A stretch of 64,000 nucleotides of DNA from J095 sp964517605 (lineage in GTDB: Bacteria > Chloroflexota > Anaerolineae > 4572-78 > J111): positions 1 to 64,000 of the forward strand of contig CAZFCE010000007.1 of assembly GCA_964517605.1 (NCBI GenBank), read 5' to 3'. The notes beneath the pieces are model-generated. The model was not told the DNA's origin and searched no databases. It worked only from the letters and a program-made list of their open reading frames with translations. This document shows, one piece after another, positions 1-7,736 of the stretch; the stretch's first letter is position 1, and every line of letters starts with the position of its first letter. Made by a program: the position numbers and the translations under genes.

Positions 1-54
1 GTCTGCAACGGTCGCGCAGGGGTCTGCAACGGTCGCGCAGGGGTCTGCAACGGT
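1..54. repeat. 21-bp tandem repeat, two full copies plus part of a third
   Basis: Units begin at 1, 22 and 43. The first two are identical 21-mers beginning GTCTGCAACGG and containing TCGCGCAGGG. The third keeps only its first 12 bases. The array continues off the left edge, so its true copy number is unknown. No function can be assigned. Confidence 0.85.
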
Positions 55-108
55 TACTGAAGAATATTACTCGCCATTCGCGCCTTCGGGCGGGCTGGCA
101 ACCAAAGG

Positions 109-130
109 CTGTGGGCAATCCACAGTTTTT
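109..130 (+). terminator. intrinsic terminator of a gene left of the window
   Basis: A perfect 6-bp stem (CTGTGG 109-114, CCACAG 120-125) with a 5-nt loop is followed by TTTTT and then ATTTT. It faces the plus strand, so it would end a transcript that enters from the left edge. Confidence 0.6.
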
Positions 131-151
131 ATTTTAACTCAAGTTGAGTAC

Positions 152-212
152 AAGTGACCGGCACTTTGGTTTTTCCGGTAAACTGCATTTTAGCGATAAG
201 CGCCGGTCACTT
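152..212. repeat. 11-bp perfect inverted repeat upstream of the lipid kinase gene
   Basis: The arms AAGTGACCGGC (152-162) and GCCGGTCACTT (202-212) are exact reverse complements 39 bp apart. A shorter pair, ACAAGTG at 151-157 and CACTTGT at 216-222, partly overlaps them. It could be a cruciform, an operator or a leader hairpin. The rest of 60-264 shows nothing else recognisable. Confidence 0.6.
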
Positions 213-264
213 TAGCACTTGTTCCAACCAAGTGTCTTTATTTTAGGCAATCAACCGGTGTGGC

Positions 265-1155
265 GTGGCCCATCCTTTTGTAATTATTTTGAATAGCTTT
301 GGCGGGCGCTTATCAACCCCGGCCAAAATTGCGCGGGTTGAGCAGGGCATGCGCGCCGCCGGGCTTGAGTTTGAACTGCTCCAAACCGAATCCCCCGGCC
401 ACGCCATTGAGTTGGCCCGCCGGGTGGCGCAACGCGGCCAAACCATTGTGGCTGCCGGCGGCGATGGCACCATTAACGAGGTGGTGAACGGGCTAATCTT
501 GGCGGCGGGCGGCCCGCCGGATTGCGTGGTGGGCATTTTGCCGCTGGGCACCGCCAACGATTTGGCCCACAGCCTGGGCCTGCCCACCGCTATTACCGCC
601 GCTTGTCAGCGGTTGGCCGCCGGCCACACCCGGCCAATTGATGTGGGGCAGGTGAACGGGCGCTATTTTGTAAACAACTCGGCCATTGGCCTGGAGCCGG
701 TGGTGACGCTGGCCCAAAACCGGCTGCGCTGGATAAAGGGCGCGCCCCGGTACGTGGCGGCGGCGCTTAAGTGTGTGTTTACGGCCAAACCCTGGCAGGT
801 TAGTTTAAGCTGGGGCCGGAGCAGTTTTGCCGGCCCTATAATGCTGGTATCGGTGGGTAACGGGCGGCGCACCGGCGGCGCGTTTTATTTAACGCCGCAT
901 GCTCAACTTGATGATGGCCGGCTTGATGTGGTGTACGCCATGCAAATGAACCGCCTGCAAATGCTGGCGCTGCTGCCGCAAACCTTTTGGGGCGGCCATA
1001 TTAACCATCGGTTGGTGGGCACGGCCCGCGCTGCCGCGCTCACTCTGGCCGTGTCGCCGCCCACGCCCATCCAGGCGGATGGCGAGGTGTTTGAAACCGG
1101 CGCTACGGCTATAACCTATCAAATTTGGCCCGGTTATGTGCGCGTAATTGTTTAA
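265..1155 (+). CDS. diacylglycerol kinase family lipid kinase (YegS/DgkB type)
   Basis: Predicted cytoplasmic or membrane-peripheral kinase that would phosphorylate diacylglycerol or a similar lipid with ATP, feeding phosphatidic acid back to phospholipid synthesis. The 296 aa match the usual length. The family nucleotide loop GGDGT is at residues 65-69 and the second signature, LPLGTANDLA, at about 92-101. The C-terminal half has the expected beta-rich pattern ending in an IQADGE motif. The start is a GTG. The next gene follows after 27 bp on the same strand, so the two may be cotranscribed. The family is clear, but the exact lipid substrate cannot be told from sequence. Confidence 0.88.
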   Translation: MAHPFVIILNSFGGRLSTPAKIARVEQGMRAAGLEFELLQTESPGHAIELARRVAQRGQTIVAAGGDGTINEVVNGLILAAGGPPDCVVGILPLGTANDLAHSLGLPTAITAACQRLAAGHTRPIDVGQVNGRYFVNNSAIGLEPVVTLAQNRLRWIKGAPRYVAAALKCVFTAKPWQVSLSWGRSSFAGPIMLVSVGNGRRTGGAFYLTPHAQLDDGRLDVVYAMQMNRLQMLALLPQTFWGGHINHRLVGTARAAALTLAVSPPTPIQADGEVFETGATAITYQIWPGYVRVIV

Positions 1156-1182
1156 TCGGGGCCAAACAAAACACGGTTTATA

Positions 1183-1815
1183 ATGACGCTTCCGGTCTGG
1201 TTGCTAAAAATTGGCTTTCATTTGTTGTACAACCAACTGGCCTGTACTTATGATCTGGTGGCCTGGCTGGTATCGTTTGGGCAGTGGGCCAGTTGGCGGC
1301 GGCTGGCGCTGCCGTTTTTACAGCCCGGCCCCACGCTGGAACTGGCCTACGGCACCGGCGGCTTCTTTGCCGATATGCAGGCCGCCGGTCAGCAGCCGGT
1401 TGGCGTGGATGTGTCGCCGTTTATGGCGCGATTGGCCCAAACCCGGTTGCGCCGCCACCATTTGCCGGTCAATTTAAGCCGGAGCCGGGCGCAGCGGTTG
1501 CCCTTTCCGGCGGATTATTTTACCAACGTGGTGGCTACGTTTCCCACCAACTACATTTTTGAGGCCGACACTCTGGCCGAGGTTTACCGGGTGCTGGCTC
1601 CGGGCGGGCAACTGGTGGTGGTGTTCCAGGGGCAACTGCGCGGGCCGTGGCCGGCGCGCCCTTTAATTGACTGGCTGTACCAAATCACCAACCAGCGCAA
1701 CGAGCAGCCATTGCGCCCGCTGCCGGTGTTTGCGGCCTGCGGGTTGCCGGCCCAGTGGCAAACGGTTGAGCGCCACGGCGTGGCTGCCAGTTTGTTGTTT
1801 GCCAACAAGCTGTAG
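1183..1815 (+). CDS. class I SAM-dependent methyltransferase
   Basis: Predicted soluble methyltransferase of 210 aa with a Rossmann fold. The SAM-binding motif I is at about residues 55-62 (LELAYGTGG), with the acidic end of strand beta-2 at VGVDVS, and a post-motif region resembling UbiE (ADYFTNVVATFPTNYI, then EVYRVLAPGG). The substrate is unknown. It follows the lipid kinase closely on the same strand, so a lipid or quinone substrate is possible, but this is only a guess from context. The start is an ATG; no strong ribosome binding site is visible. Confidence 0.8.
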   Translation: MTLPVWLLKIGFHLLYNQLACTYDLVAWLVSFGQWASWRRLALPFLQPGPTLELAYGTGGFFADMQAAGQQPVGVDVSPFMARLAQTRLRRHHLPVNLSRSRAQRLPFPADYFTNVVATFPTNYIFEADTLAEVYRVLAPGGQLVVVFQGQLRGPWPARPLIDWLYQITNQRNEQPLRPLPVFAACGLPAQWQTVERHGVAASLLFANKL

Positions 1816-1854
1816 TAAAGTTACCACTTGGTCACGAGGACGCAGCAATACACG

Positions 1855-1927
1855 GGGGAGTACGGAATACGGAGTAGGGAATATGAAAAATTTACTCCTT
1901 ATTCCATACTCCCTACTGCTTACTCCC
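1855..1927. repeat. imperfect inverted repeat built from 'agtaggga' words
   Basis: The left arm 1855-1883 (GGGAGTACGGAATACGGAGT and following bases) is nearly complementary to the right arm 1900-1927 (ATTCCATACTCCCTACTGCT and following bases), with a 16-nt spacer. It looks like a low-complexity dispersed intergenic repeat able to form a long imperfect hairpin. It lies just after the methyltransferase gene and before the next promoter. Confidence 0.6.
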
Positions 1928-1951
1928 TGGCTTGAGTGAAAGGGTAGCAAC

Positions 1952-1981
1952 TTGAGTTATCTAAATACCTCGTGGTATAAT
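1952..1981 (+). promoter_or_regulatory. sigma70-type promoter with extended -10
   Basis: TTGAGT (1952-1957), an 18-bp spacer and TATAAT (1976-1981), preceded by TGG (extended -10). The predicted start of transcription, about 1988, coincides with the base of the hairpin at 1988-2017. Confidence 0.75.
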
Positions 1982-1987
1982 GCGCTC

Positions 1988-2017
1988 CCCCCGTTAGAAA
2001 TCTTATTCTAGCGGGGG
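1988..2017 (+). promoter_or_regulatory. 5'-terminal leader hairpin of the ATPase/TolB gene
   Basis: A 12-bp stem, CCCCCGTTAGAA with TTCTAGCGGGGG (one G-U pair), encloses a 6-nt loop. It begins where transcription from the 1952-1981 promoter should start and ends about 10 nt before the ribosome binding site GGAG (2027-2030). No T-run follows, so it is not a standard terminator. A 5' hairpin of this kind could stabilise the mRNA or modulate translation; this is inference. Confidence 0.6.
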
Positions 2018-2038
2018 TTGTCTTGTGGAGTTATTACT

Positions 2039-4321
2039 TTGAGCGAATTTTCAAACCCATACCGCCCCGGCGAACCCGTGATTGACCCGGCCATGTTATT
2101 TGGCCGGCAAAGCGTTGCCGACTGGATTGACCAGCAAATTGCCGGCAATTACCGCACATTGGTGCTTAGCGCCCTGCCATTGGTGGGCAAAACCTCGTTT
2201 TTGCGCCACGTGAGCGCCCTGCAACCGCGGCCAACGCTCAACCTGCTGGCCACGCTGTCGCTGCCGGCGGCCTCGCGAGAGAGCCAGCCGGCGCTAAACC
2301 CGGTGCTTCAGGCGGTCATCAGCCAGATATTGCCGCAACTGGCTCAACACAAATTGATTGCCGCTTCCAGCGCGCCGGCGTTGCCGCAAACCGCCTCGGC
2401 GCTGCGCGAGTTGTTTGCCCGCGCCAACCGCAACATGCCGCCCGATTTGCCGTTGGTGTTTTATTTTGATGATCTGCACCGGCTGGTTGGCCCGGACATG
2501 GCGCTGGTGGCCAGCTTTTTAACCAGCCTTATGCCGCTGCTCGATGAATGCCCGGCGCTGCATTTGGTCTTTGCGCTCAACCAGGACGCGCTCAAACAAA
2601 TCCGGCACCCGCTGCTCGATGGCGCGCCGGTGTACAGTTTGGGCACACTGGCCGCCGATGCGTCCATCAACATGATTACCGGGCCAACCAAAAGTGTGCT
2701 CCGCTTTGATTACGGCGTTACCAAACGCATTGCCGAAGTTTGCTCGCACCACCCGTATTACCTGTCGCTGTATTGCCACAGTTTGCTCAACCGGCAGGTA
2801 CATGATGGCTGGGTTAACCAGCAGGATTTTGATAACACCCTCACCGAAATTTTAGCCTCGCCGGTAGAGCCGTTTACCCGTATTTGGGACGAAGCCACCT
2901 GGGCCGAGCGGGCGGTGTTGGCCGGCATGGCCGCCATTCACGGGGCGCACGGCCCCATCACCGGCCAGGAGGTGATTCGCCACCTGGAGCGCCACAATTC
3001 CGCAGTGGATGCCGAAGTGGTGAAGCATGCGCTCAAAGCCTTGGCCGACCGGGGCGTGCTGGTGCCAATGGGCGCGGTCAGCTATCGTTTTCACGTTGAA
3101 ATGCTCCGTTTCTGGCTGCGCGAACACACCGACCCCGCCGAAATTGTTGAACACGTCAACTGGGGCAAAGCCGCCGCCAAAATAAAACCCGCCGCCAAAC
3201 CTTCGGTGTTGCCCGCGCCGCAACGCCCGGCCAAAACCGCTTCGGGCGCGCGCCGGCGCTGGCTGCTGCCGGTTATCGCGCTGGTGGTGGTAATGTGCGG
3301 GCTGTTGCTGGCGGGCGGCGCGCTGGCGGCCAAAGTGATGGGCCTGCCGCTGGCGTTTTTATCGCCGGCACCTACGGCCACGCCCACCGCCACGCCCAAA
3401 GCCGGCGCGGTGGTTGATGCCCCCACCGCCACGGTTGCGCCCACGGCCACGCCCACCGTTACGCCCACGCCGGCACTGGTGGTGGCCCGCACTCTGCCCT
3501 CGCTAACCTACATGGGCCGCGATGTTGACCAAAACTGGCGCATTTACGTTATGGACGCCGATGGCAGCAACCAAACCGCGCTCACGCCCGCCGGCTCCAA
3601 CGACGACACCAGCCCGGTGTGGTCGCCGGATGGCCGCAAAATTGCCTTTGTCTCTCAGCGCGATGGCAACCGCGAAATTTACGTGATGGACACCGATGGC
3701 CAGAACGTGGCCAACCTCACCCGCCACCCCGCCGATGACTGGATGCCGGCCTGGTCGCCCGATGGCCGCCAGTTGGCCTTTGCCTCCTTCAGGGACGGCA
3801 GTTGGGAAATTTACGTGATGAACACCGCCTGCATCACCACCCCCGAAACCTGCCCGGACAACCTTACCCAGATCACTACCAACAGCAGCGGCAGCATGTC
3901 GCCGGTTTATTCGCCCGATGGCAAGCGCATCGCGTTTAACTCCAAAGCCAACGGTAATTGGGATATTTACACCATGACCGCCAGCGGCACCGACATCCGG
4001 CAGGTAACAACCGACCCCGGCAACGATCTGGCTCCGGCCTGGTCGCCGGATGGGGCGCGGATTGCCTTTGAATCAAACCGCGATGGCAACGTTGAGGTGT
4101 ACGTGGTGAGCGCCAACGGCGGCGTGGCCCAGAACATTTCCAACGCGCCGCAATCCAACGACCACGGCCCGGTGTGGTCGCCCGATGGGCAGCAGTTGGT
4201 GTTTTACTCCAACCGCGATGGCAACTGGGATATTTTTGCCACCACGCTTGATGGCGCAACCGTAACCAACCTTACCAACACGCCCACCCGCGACGAGCAA
4301 ACTCCCGCCTGGCGGCCATGA
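2039..4321 (+). CDS. membrane-anchored P-loop ATPase fused to an extracytoplasmic TolB-like beta-propeller
   Basis: I place the start at TTG 2039, 8 nt after GGAG; an in-frame TTG at 2018 sits in the leader hairpin. Order: AAA/STAND-like ATPase (about 20-280) with an unusual P-loop ALPLVGKT (45-52; the usual first Gly is Ala) and Walker B VFYFDD (140-145); a winged-helix-like stretch (about 285-370); one membrane helix (about 405-430); a Thr/Pro linker (about 440-480); then six PD40 blades repeating WSPDGxxIAF and RDGNxxIYVM to the end. The topology implies a cytosolic ATPase tied to an outside propeller. The stop overlaps the next start (ATGA), so it is translationally coupled to the glycosyltransferase. 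The function is unknown; sensing or surface assembly are possibilities. Confidence 0.75.
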   Translation: MSEFSNPYRPGEPVIDPAMLFGRQSVADWIDQQIAGNYRTLVLSALPLVGKTSFLRHVSALQPRPTLNLLATLSLPAASRESQPALNPVLQAVISQILPQLAQHKLIAASSAPALPQTASALRELFARANRNMPPDLPLVFYFDDLHRLVGPDMALVASFLTSLMPLLDECPALHLVFALNQDALKQIRHPLLDGAPVYSLGTLAADASINMITGPTKSVLRFDYGVTKRIAEVCSHHPYYLSLYCHSLLNRQVHDGWVNQQDFDNTLTEILASPVEPFTRIWDEATWAERAVLAGMAAIHGAHGPITGQEVIRHLERHNSAVDAEVVKHALKALADRGVLVPMGAVSYRFHVEMLRFWLREHTDPAEIVEHVNWGKAAAKIKPAAKPSVLPAPQRPAKTASGARRRWLLPVIALVVVMCGLLLAGGALAAKVMGLPLAFLSPAPTATPTATPKAGAVVDAPTATVAPTATPTVTPTPALVVARTLPSLTYMGRDVDQNWRIYVMDADGSNQTALTPAGSNDDTSPVWSPDGRKIAFVSQRDGNREIYVMDTDGQNVANLTRHPADDWMPAWSPDGRQLAFASFRDGSWEIYVMNTACITTPETCPDNLTQITTNSSGSMSPVYSPDGKRIAFNSKANGNWDIYTMTASGTDIRQVTTDPGNDLAPAWSPDGARIAFESNRDGNVEVYVVSANGGVAQNISNAPQSNDHGPVWSPDGQQLVFYSNRDGNWDIFATTLDGATVTNLTNTPTRDEQTPAWRP

Positions 4322-6687
4322 GGCACAGCCGCGCCACTCACCAATTATGGGTTGTCCTCATTTTGCTGGCGGCGTTTGCCTTCCGCGTAGCGGCTATTTC
4401 GCACACGCCCGCCGGCCTTTCCCACGACGAAGCCTACAACGGCATCGCTGCGCTGGACGTGCTGCACGGCCAGTTCCGCATTTTCTACGAGATTAACAAA
4501 GGCATCGAGCCGCTCATTATCTGGCTCGAAGGGCTATCGTTTTATCTGTTTGGCATTGGGCCGGTGCAGTTGCGGCTGGTGAACATTTTTGCCGGCATGC
4601 TAACCGTGGCGCTGGTGTATCCATTTGCGGCGCGGCTGCTCAACCGGCGGGTGGCGCTGTTGGCCATGGCCTCGCTGGCGGTGCTGTTCTGGGCCGTGTT
4701 TGTGAGCCGGCTCACTCTGCGGGCGGTGCTGCTGCCGCCGCTGCTGTTGCTGGCGCTGTATTTGTTCTGGCGAGGGCTAACGGGCCGCCGCGTTTTGCTC
4801 TTTTTGGCATTGAGCGGCGCAGTCACCGGCCTTATCATGTATACCTACCTCTCCAGCCGGTTTGTCCCTTTTATTATGGTGGCGATGGTTGGCTACCGGC
4901 TGGCAACCCGGCAACTTAACCGCCGGCACTGGCTGGGATTGGCGCTGTTTGTGGCCATTTGGGCTGCGCTGGTGTGGCCGCTGGGCCGTTATTTTGTGGC
5001 TAACGCCGCCAGTTTTTCGCGCCGGGCCGATCAGGTTTCTAACCTTCCCGCCGCCCTTAACGGCGATTTTGGCCCGCTGCTGCGCCACACGCTGCGCACG
5101 GCGGGCATGCTCACCTTTGCCGGCGATACCACCGACCGCTACAACCTCAATGGGCGGCCGGTGTTCGATTGGGCCAACGGCCTGCTGTTCTACCTGGGAA
5201 TTGGCCTGCTGGCGTGGCGGCTGGCCAAAACGCCGGGCCGGGCCGGGCCGGCGGCGCTGCTGTTGAGCGCGGCCTTTTTTATGGCGTTGCCCGGTTTCAT
5301 CACCGATGACAGCCCCCACTTTTTACGCACCATCGGCGTTTTGCCGCTGGCGGCTATATTTTGGGCCGTTGGCGTTGAAACCGTAGCCCGGCGCGCCGGC
5401 CAAATCTGGCCGCGATTCCGGCTGTGGCCGGCGCTGCTGCCGGGTTTGCTGCTGGTTTTTACGGCGGCGCACACCGGCTACGATTATTTTTGGCGCTGGC
5501 ACGCCTCGGCGGATGCCCGCCGAATTTATGGGGCCGACATCACCGCTGTGGCCCGCTACTTGCAGGCGTCGCCGGAGGGCGGCCTGCCGGTGATTTCCGC
5601 CGAATATTACCGCGATTTGGACCGTTTTCGGTTTGACCTTTACTTTGGCCACCAGCCGCCGTTTGCCCTCTGGTTTGATGGCCGGCAGAGTTTGGCTTTT
5701 CCGCCGCCCGGCTCCGATTTGTCGCCGCGCTACCTTTTCCCGGCCTCGGCGTTGCCGCCCGAAAACTTTGCCGCCCTGTTGCGCGAGTTGCCACAAGAAT
5801 CCGGCCCGGAGTACAAGTTGTATCGTTTACCGGCAGATGGCGCAGCGGCGGCCATCAATTTTAAGCCGGTCAATCAAACTTTTAATAACGATTTGGTTTT
5901 AACCGGCTACCAGGTTTTGGAAGAGACGCACACGGGCGGCCAGTTTCACGTTGCGCTTGGCTGGCAGGCGCTGCGGGCGCTGCCGCCCGGCACCGATTAC
6001 ACCTTTTTGGCGCAACTGCGCGATAGCCGTGGCCAGGTGTGGCTGCAAACCGATGGCAACGGCTACGACCCCGCCGATTGGCAACCCGGCATTATGGGGC
6101 TGCAACTGCTCACGTTCCGGCTGCCCGGCGATGTGCCGCCGCTCACGTATCAGCTTTGGGCGCAGGTGGTTAACCGGCGCACCGGCCAGCCGTTGCCCAC
6201 CGCCGGCGGGCAAACCGCCATCCCATTGGGGCCGCTACGCCTTAAACTGGCCAATACGCCGCGTCCGGTTGAGGCTAAACTGGTGCCAAACTTTACCGAG
6301 CTACCCGCCTCGGCGGGTGAAACCGGGCTGGCGCTACGCGGCTATCAGCTTGCCCCCACCAGCCTGGCCCCCGGTGCCACCGCCGAACTCACCCTGCACT
6401 GGCAGGTAATGCAGCCGCCGCCCCAAAATTATCGCTGGCAGCTTTTTTTGCAGGATGATGCCGGAGCCGAGGCGTACCGCTGGCCGCCGGTTGCGCCGTT
6501 GGGCGGCGAATGGCCCACGCGCGATTGGCCGACGGACTACTGGGTGCAGGACAAACTCACGTTGGCCATCGGCCCGGATGTGCCGGCGGGCAAGTTTGGG
6601 CTGCGGGGCCGCTGGGTTGCTGCCGCCGAGCAGGCCATCGCCCCGGTGTTTGAATTGGGGACGGCGCAAATTCGGCCCGCCCCATAA
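4318..6687 (+). CDS. GT39/ArnT-like polytopic glycosyltransferase with two C-terminal beta-sandwich modules
   Basis: Integral membrane protein of 789 aa. The N-terminal half has about ten hydrophobic segments. After the first comes the acidic HDEAYNG loop (about 36-42), placed like the catalytic Asp/Glu loop of protein O-mannosyl- and ArnT-type transferases that use polyprenyl-phosphate sugars. The last 270 residues hold two copies of an extracytoplasmic beta-sandwich module (around LGWQALRALPPGTDYTF and LHWQVMQPPPQNYRW) that recurs in the three other GT39-type proteins of the window. It starts inside the stop of the previous gene. The sugar and acceptor are unknown; surface glycan or glycoprotein modification is likely. 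Confidence 0.72.
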   Translation: MRHSRATHQLWVVLILLAAFAFRVAAISHTPAGLSHDEAYNGIAALDVLHGQFRIFYEINKGIEPLIIWLEGLSFYLFGIGPVQLRLVNIFAGMLTVALVYPFAARLLNRRVALLAMASLAVLFWAVFVSRLTLRAVLLPPLLLLALYLFWRGLTGRRVLLFLALSGAVTGLIMYTYLSSRFVPFIMVAMVGYRLATRQLNRRHWLGLALFVAIWAALVWPLGRYFVANAASFSRRADQVSNLPAALNGDFGPLLRHTLRTAGMLTFAGDTTDRYNLNGRPVFDWANGLLFYLGIGLLAWRLAKTPGRAGPAALLLSAAFFMALPGFITDDSPHFLRTIGVLPLAAIFWAVGVETVARRAGQIWPRFRLWPALLPGLLLVFTAAHTGYDYFWRWHASADARRIYGADITAVARYLQASPEGGLPVISAEYYRDLDRFRFDLYFGHQPPFALWFDGRQSLAFPPPGSDLSPRYLFPASALPPENFAALLRELPQESGPEYKLYRLPADGAAAAINFKPVNQTFNNDLVLTGYQVLEETHTGGQFHVALGWQALRALPPGTDYTFLAQLRDSRGQVWLQTDGNGYDPADWQPGIMGLQLLTFRLPGDVPPLTYQLWAQVVNRRTGQPLPTAGGQTAIPLGPLRLKLANTPRPVEAKLVPNFTELPASAGETGLALRGYQLAPTSLAPGATAELTLHWQVMQPPPQNYRWQLFLQDDAGAEAYRWPPVAPLGGEWPTRDWPTDYWVQDKLTLAIGPDVPAGKFGLRGRWVAAAEQAIAPVFELGTAQIRPAP

Positions 6688-6710
6688 CCCAATCAGCTAT
6701 CCGGTTTGCT

Positions 6711-6738
6711 TTGCGTCCCGTACAATTGATGCTATAAT
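6711..6738 (+). promoter_or_regulatory. promoter with extended -10
   Basis: TTGCGT (6711-6716), a 16-bp spacer and TATAAT (6733-6738) preceded by TGC. It lies 40 bp before the ATG at 6778. A weak GGCA/TGCC hairpin (6741-6755) lies at the expected start of the transcript. Confidence 0.7.
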
Positions 6739-6777
6739 GGGGCATACTGATTGCCACTCTCTCTAGGAGCAAACCCA

Positions 6778-7524
6778 ATGCCAACGATAGATGACGCCAT
6801 TCGCAATATTCGGATGGGCAAAAAATCCGAAGGCCGCCAAATCCTGGAACAGTTGCTTGACGCCGATGAAAACAACGAAGAAATCTGGCTGTGGTTGAGT
6901 ACCGTAGTTGATGGCAATGAGGACCGTGAAATTTGCCTGGAAAATGTGCTGGCCATAGACCCCAACAACATGGTGGCCAGGCGCGGAATCGAAGCGTTGC
7001 GCTCCGGCATTTTCAACACCGAAGACTTGATTGAGGCTCTGCTGGAGGACGCTGAGTCGGAAGAAGAAGAAGCAGACGAAACGCCCAGCACCTTTCTTGA
7101 CGATTTTGTAATTGGCGACGACGAAGAAGTTGACGACGATGAATTATTGTTGCCCCGCGAAGCCAAGAAAAAGGCTAAAAAGAGAAGTGGCGGTGGAGTT
7201 AACAAAAGATTGATTATTTTGGGAGTACTGGCCGTTATTTTGGTGCTGGTGCTGGCGGCAGTGGCGGCGGTTTCGTTGTTATCCGGGGGCGGCGGCAGCG
7301 GTAGTAGCCCCACGGCCACCGCCGAAAACCCGCCGGCGCAGGAAGCTCCGGCCCAAAACCAAAACCCGGAACCAACCGCCACGCCAACCGCTACCTTTAC
7401 GCCCGGCCCCACCGATACGCCAACCAGCACGCCTACGCCCAAACTGCAACTGCCAACGGCCAAACCCACCGACCTGCCCACGCCCACGGCCACCAGAGTT
7501 GTTTCGCCTACGCCTAGCAAATAA
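6778..7524 (+). CDS. TPR-like membrane protein with Thr/Pro-rich extracytoplasmic tail
   Basis: Protein of 248 aa starting at ATG 6778, 8 nt after AGGAG (6765-6769); an upstream in-frame start lacks a binding site. Residues 1-75 form a helical, TPR-like unit (MPTIDDAIRNI, then EICLENVLAIDPNN). An acidic stretch (about 90-130), a basic patch (KKKAKKR) and one membrane helix (about 150-172) follow, then a Thr/Pro-rich tail ('TATPTATFTPGPTDTPT') to the end. The N-terminus is predicted cytosolic and the tail outside. It is a clear paralogue of the protein at 34509-34997, which shares MPTIDD and ENVLKIN. The function is unknown; a scaffold between cytosol and surface fits. Confidence 0.7.
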   Translation: MPTIDDAIRNIRMGKKSEGRQILEQLLDADENNEEIWLWLSTVVDGNEDREICLENVLAIDPNNMVARRGIEALRSGIFNTEDLIEALLEDAESEEEEADETPSTFLDDFVIGDDEEVDDDELLLPREAKKKAKKRSGGGVNKRLIILGVLAVILVLVLAAVAAVSLLSGGGGSGSSPTATAENPPAQEAPAQNQNPEPTATPTATFTPGPTDTPTSTPTPKLQLPTAKPTDLPTPTATRVVSPTPSK

Positions 7525-7547
7525 GTTGGCAGCCCAGGTGGTGTTCT

Positions 7548-7664
7548 ATGAAAAACAATCCGGCGACGGCGCAAACTGCGGACAAAACTGATTTACCCAC
7601 TACTACTGCATCACCCGTTGCAAGCGAGGCCGGGGTGTTGGTGATGTGCGCCTACCTGATGTAG
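7548..7664 (+). CDS. possible 38-aa peptide
   Basis: An ATG at 7548 has a good ribosome binding site (AGGTGG 7536-7541, 6 nt away) and opens a 38-codon frame. The peptide is Thr/Ala-rich, starts MKNNPATAQTADKTD and ends GVLVMCAYLM, with a single Cys near the C-terminus. It would be the last gene of the transcript from 6738, since the terminator at 7691-7724 follows. No modifying enzyme is nearby, so there is no strong reason to call it a peptide-product precursor. It may be a chance frame or a small membrane-interacting peptide. Confidence 0.25.
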   Translation: MKNNPATAQTADKTDLPTTTASPVASEAGVLVMCAYLM

Positions 7665-7690
7665 GCACTGAAACTTTGTAACCAAAAACA

Positions 7691-7724
7691 AACCGGCCAT
7701 TTTAAGAGATGGCCGGTTTTTTTA
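7691..7724 (+). terminator. intrinsic terminator
   Basis: A perfect 10-bp stem, AACCGGCCAT (7691-7700) with ATGGCCGGTT (7709-7718), an 8-nt loop and a run of Ts. It closes the transcript of the TPR-like protein. An A-rich stretch before the stem could let it act in the other direction too. Confidence 0.85.
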
Positions 7725-7736
7725 TGTAAGAGTGCT

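Noticed and set aside
2039..4321. NACHT/STAND-type anti-phage defence protein
   Set aside because: The propeller follows a membrane helix and Thr/Pro stalk, so it is predicted outside the cell. No other defence gene is near, and it is coupled to a glycosyltransferase.
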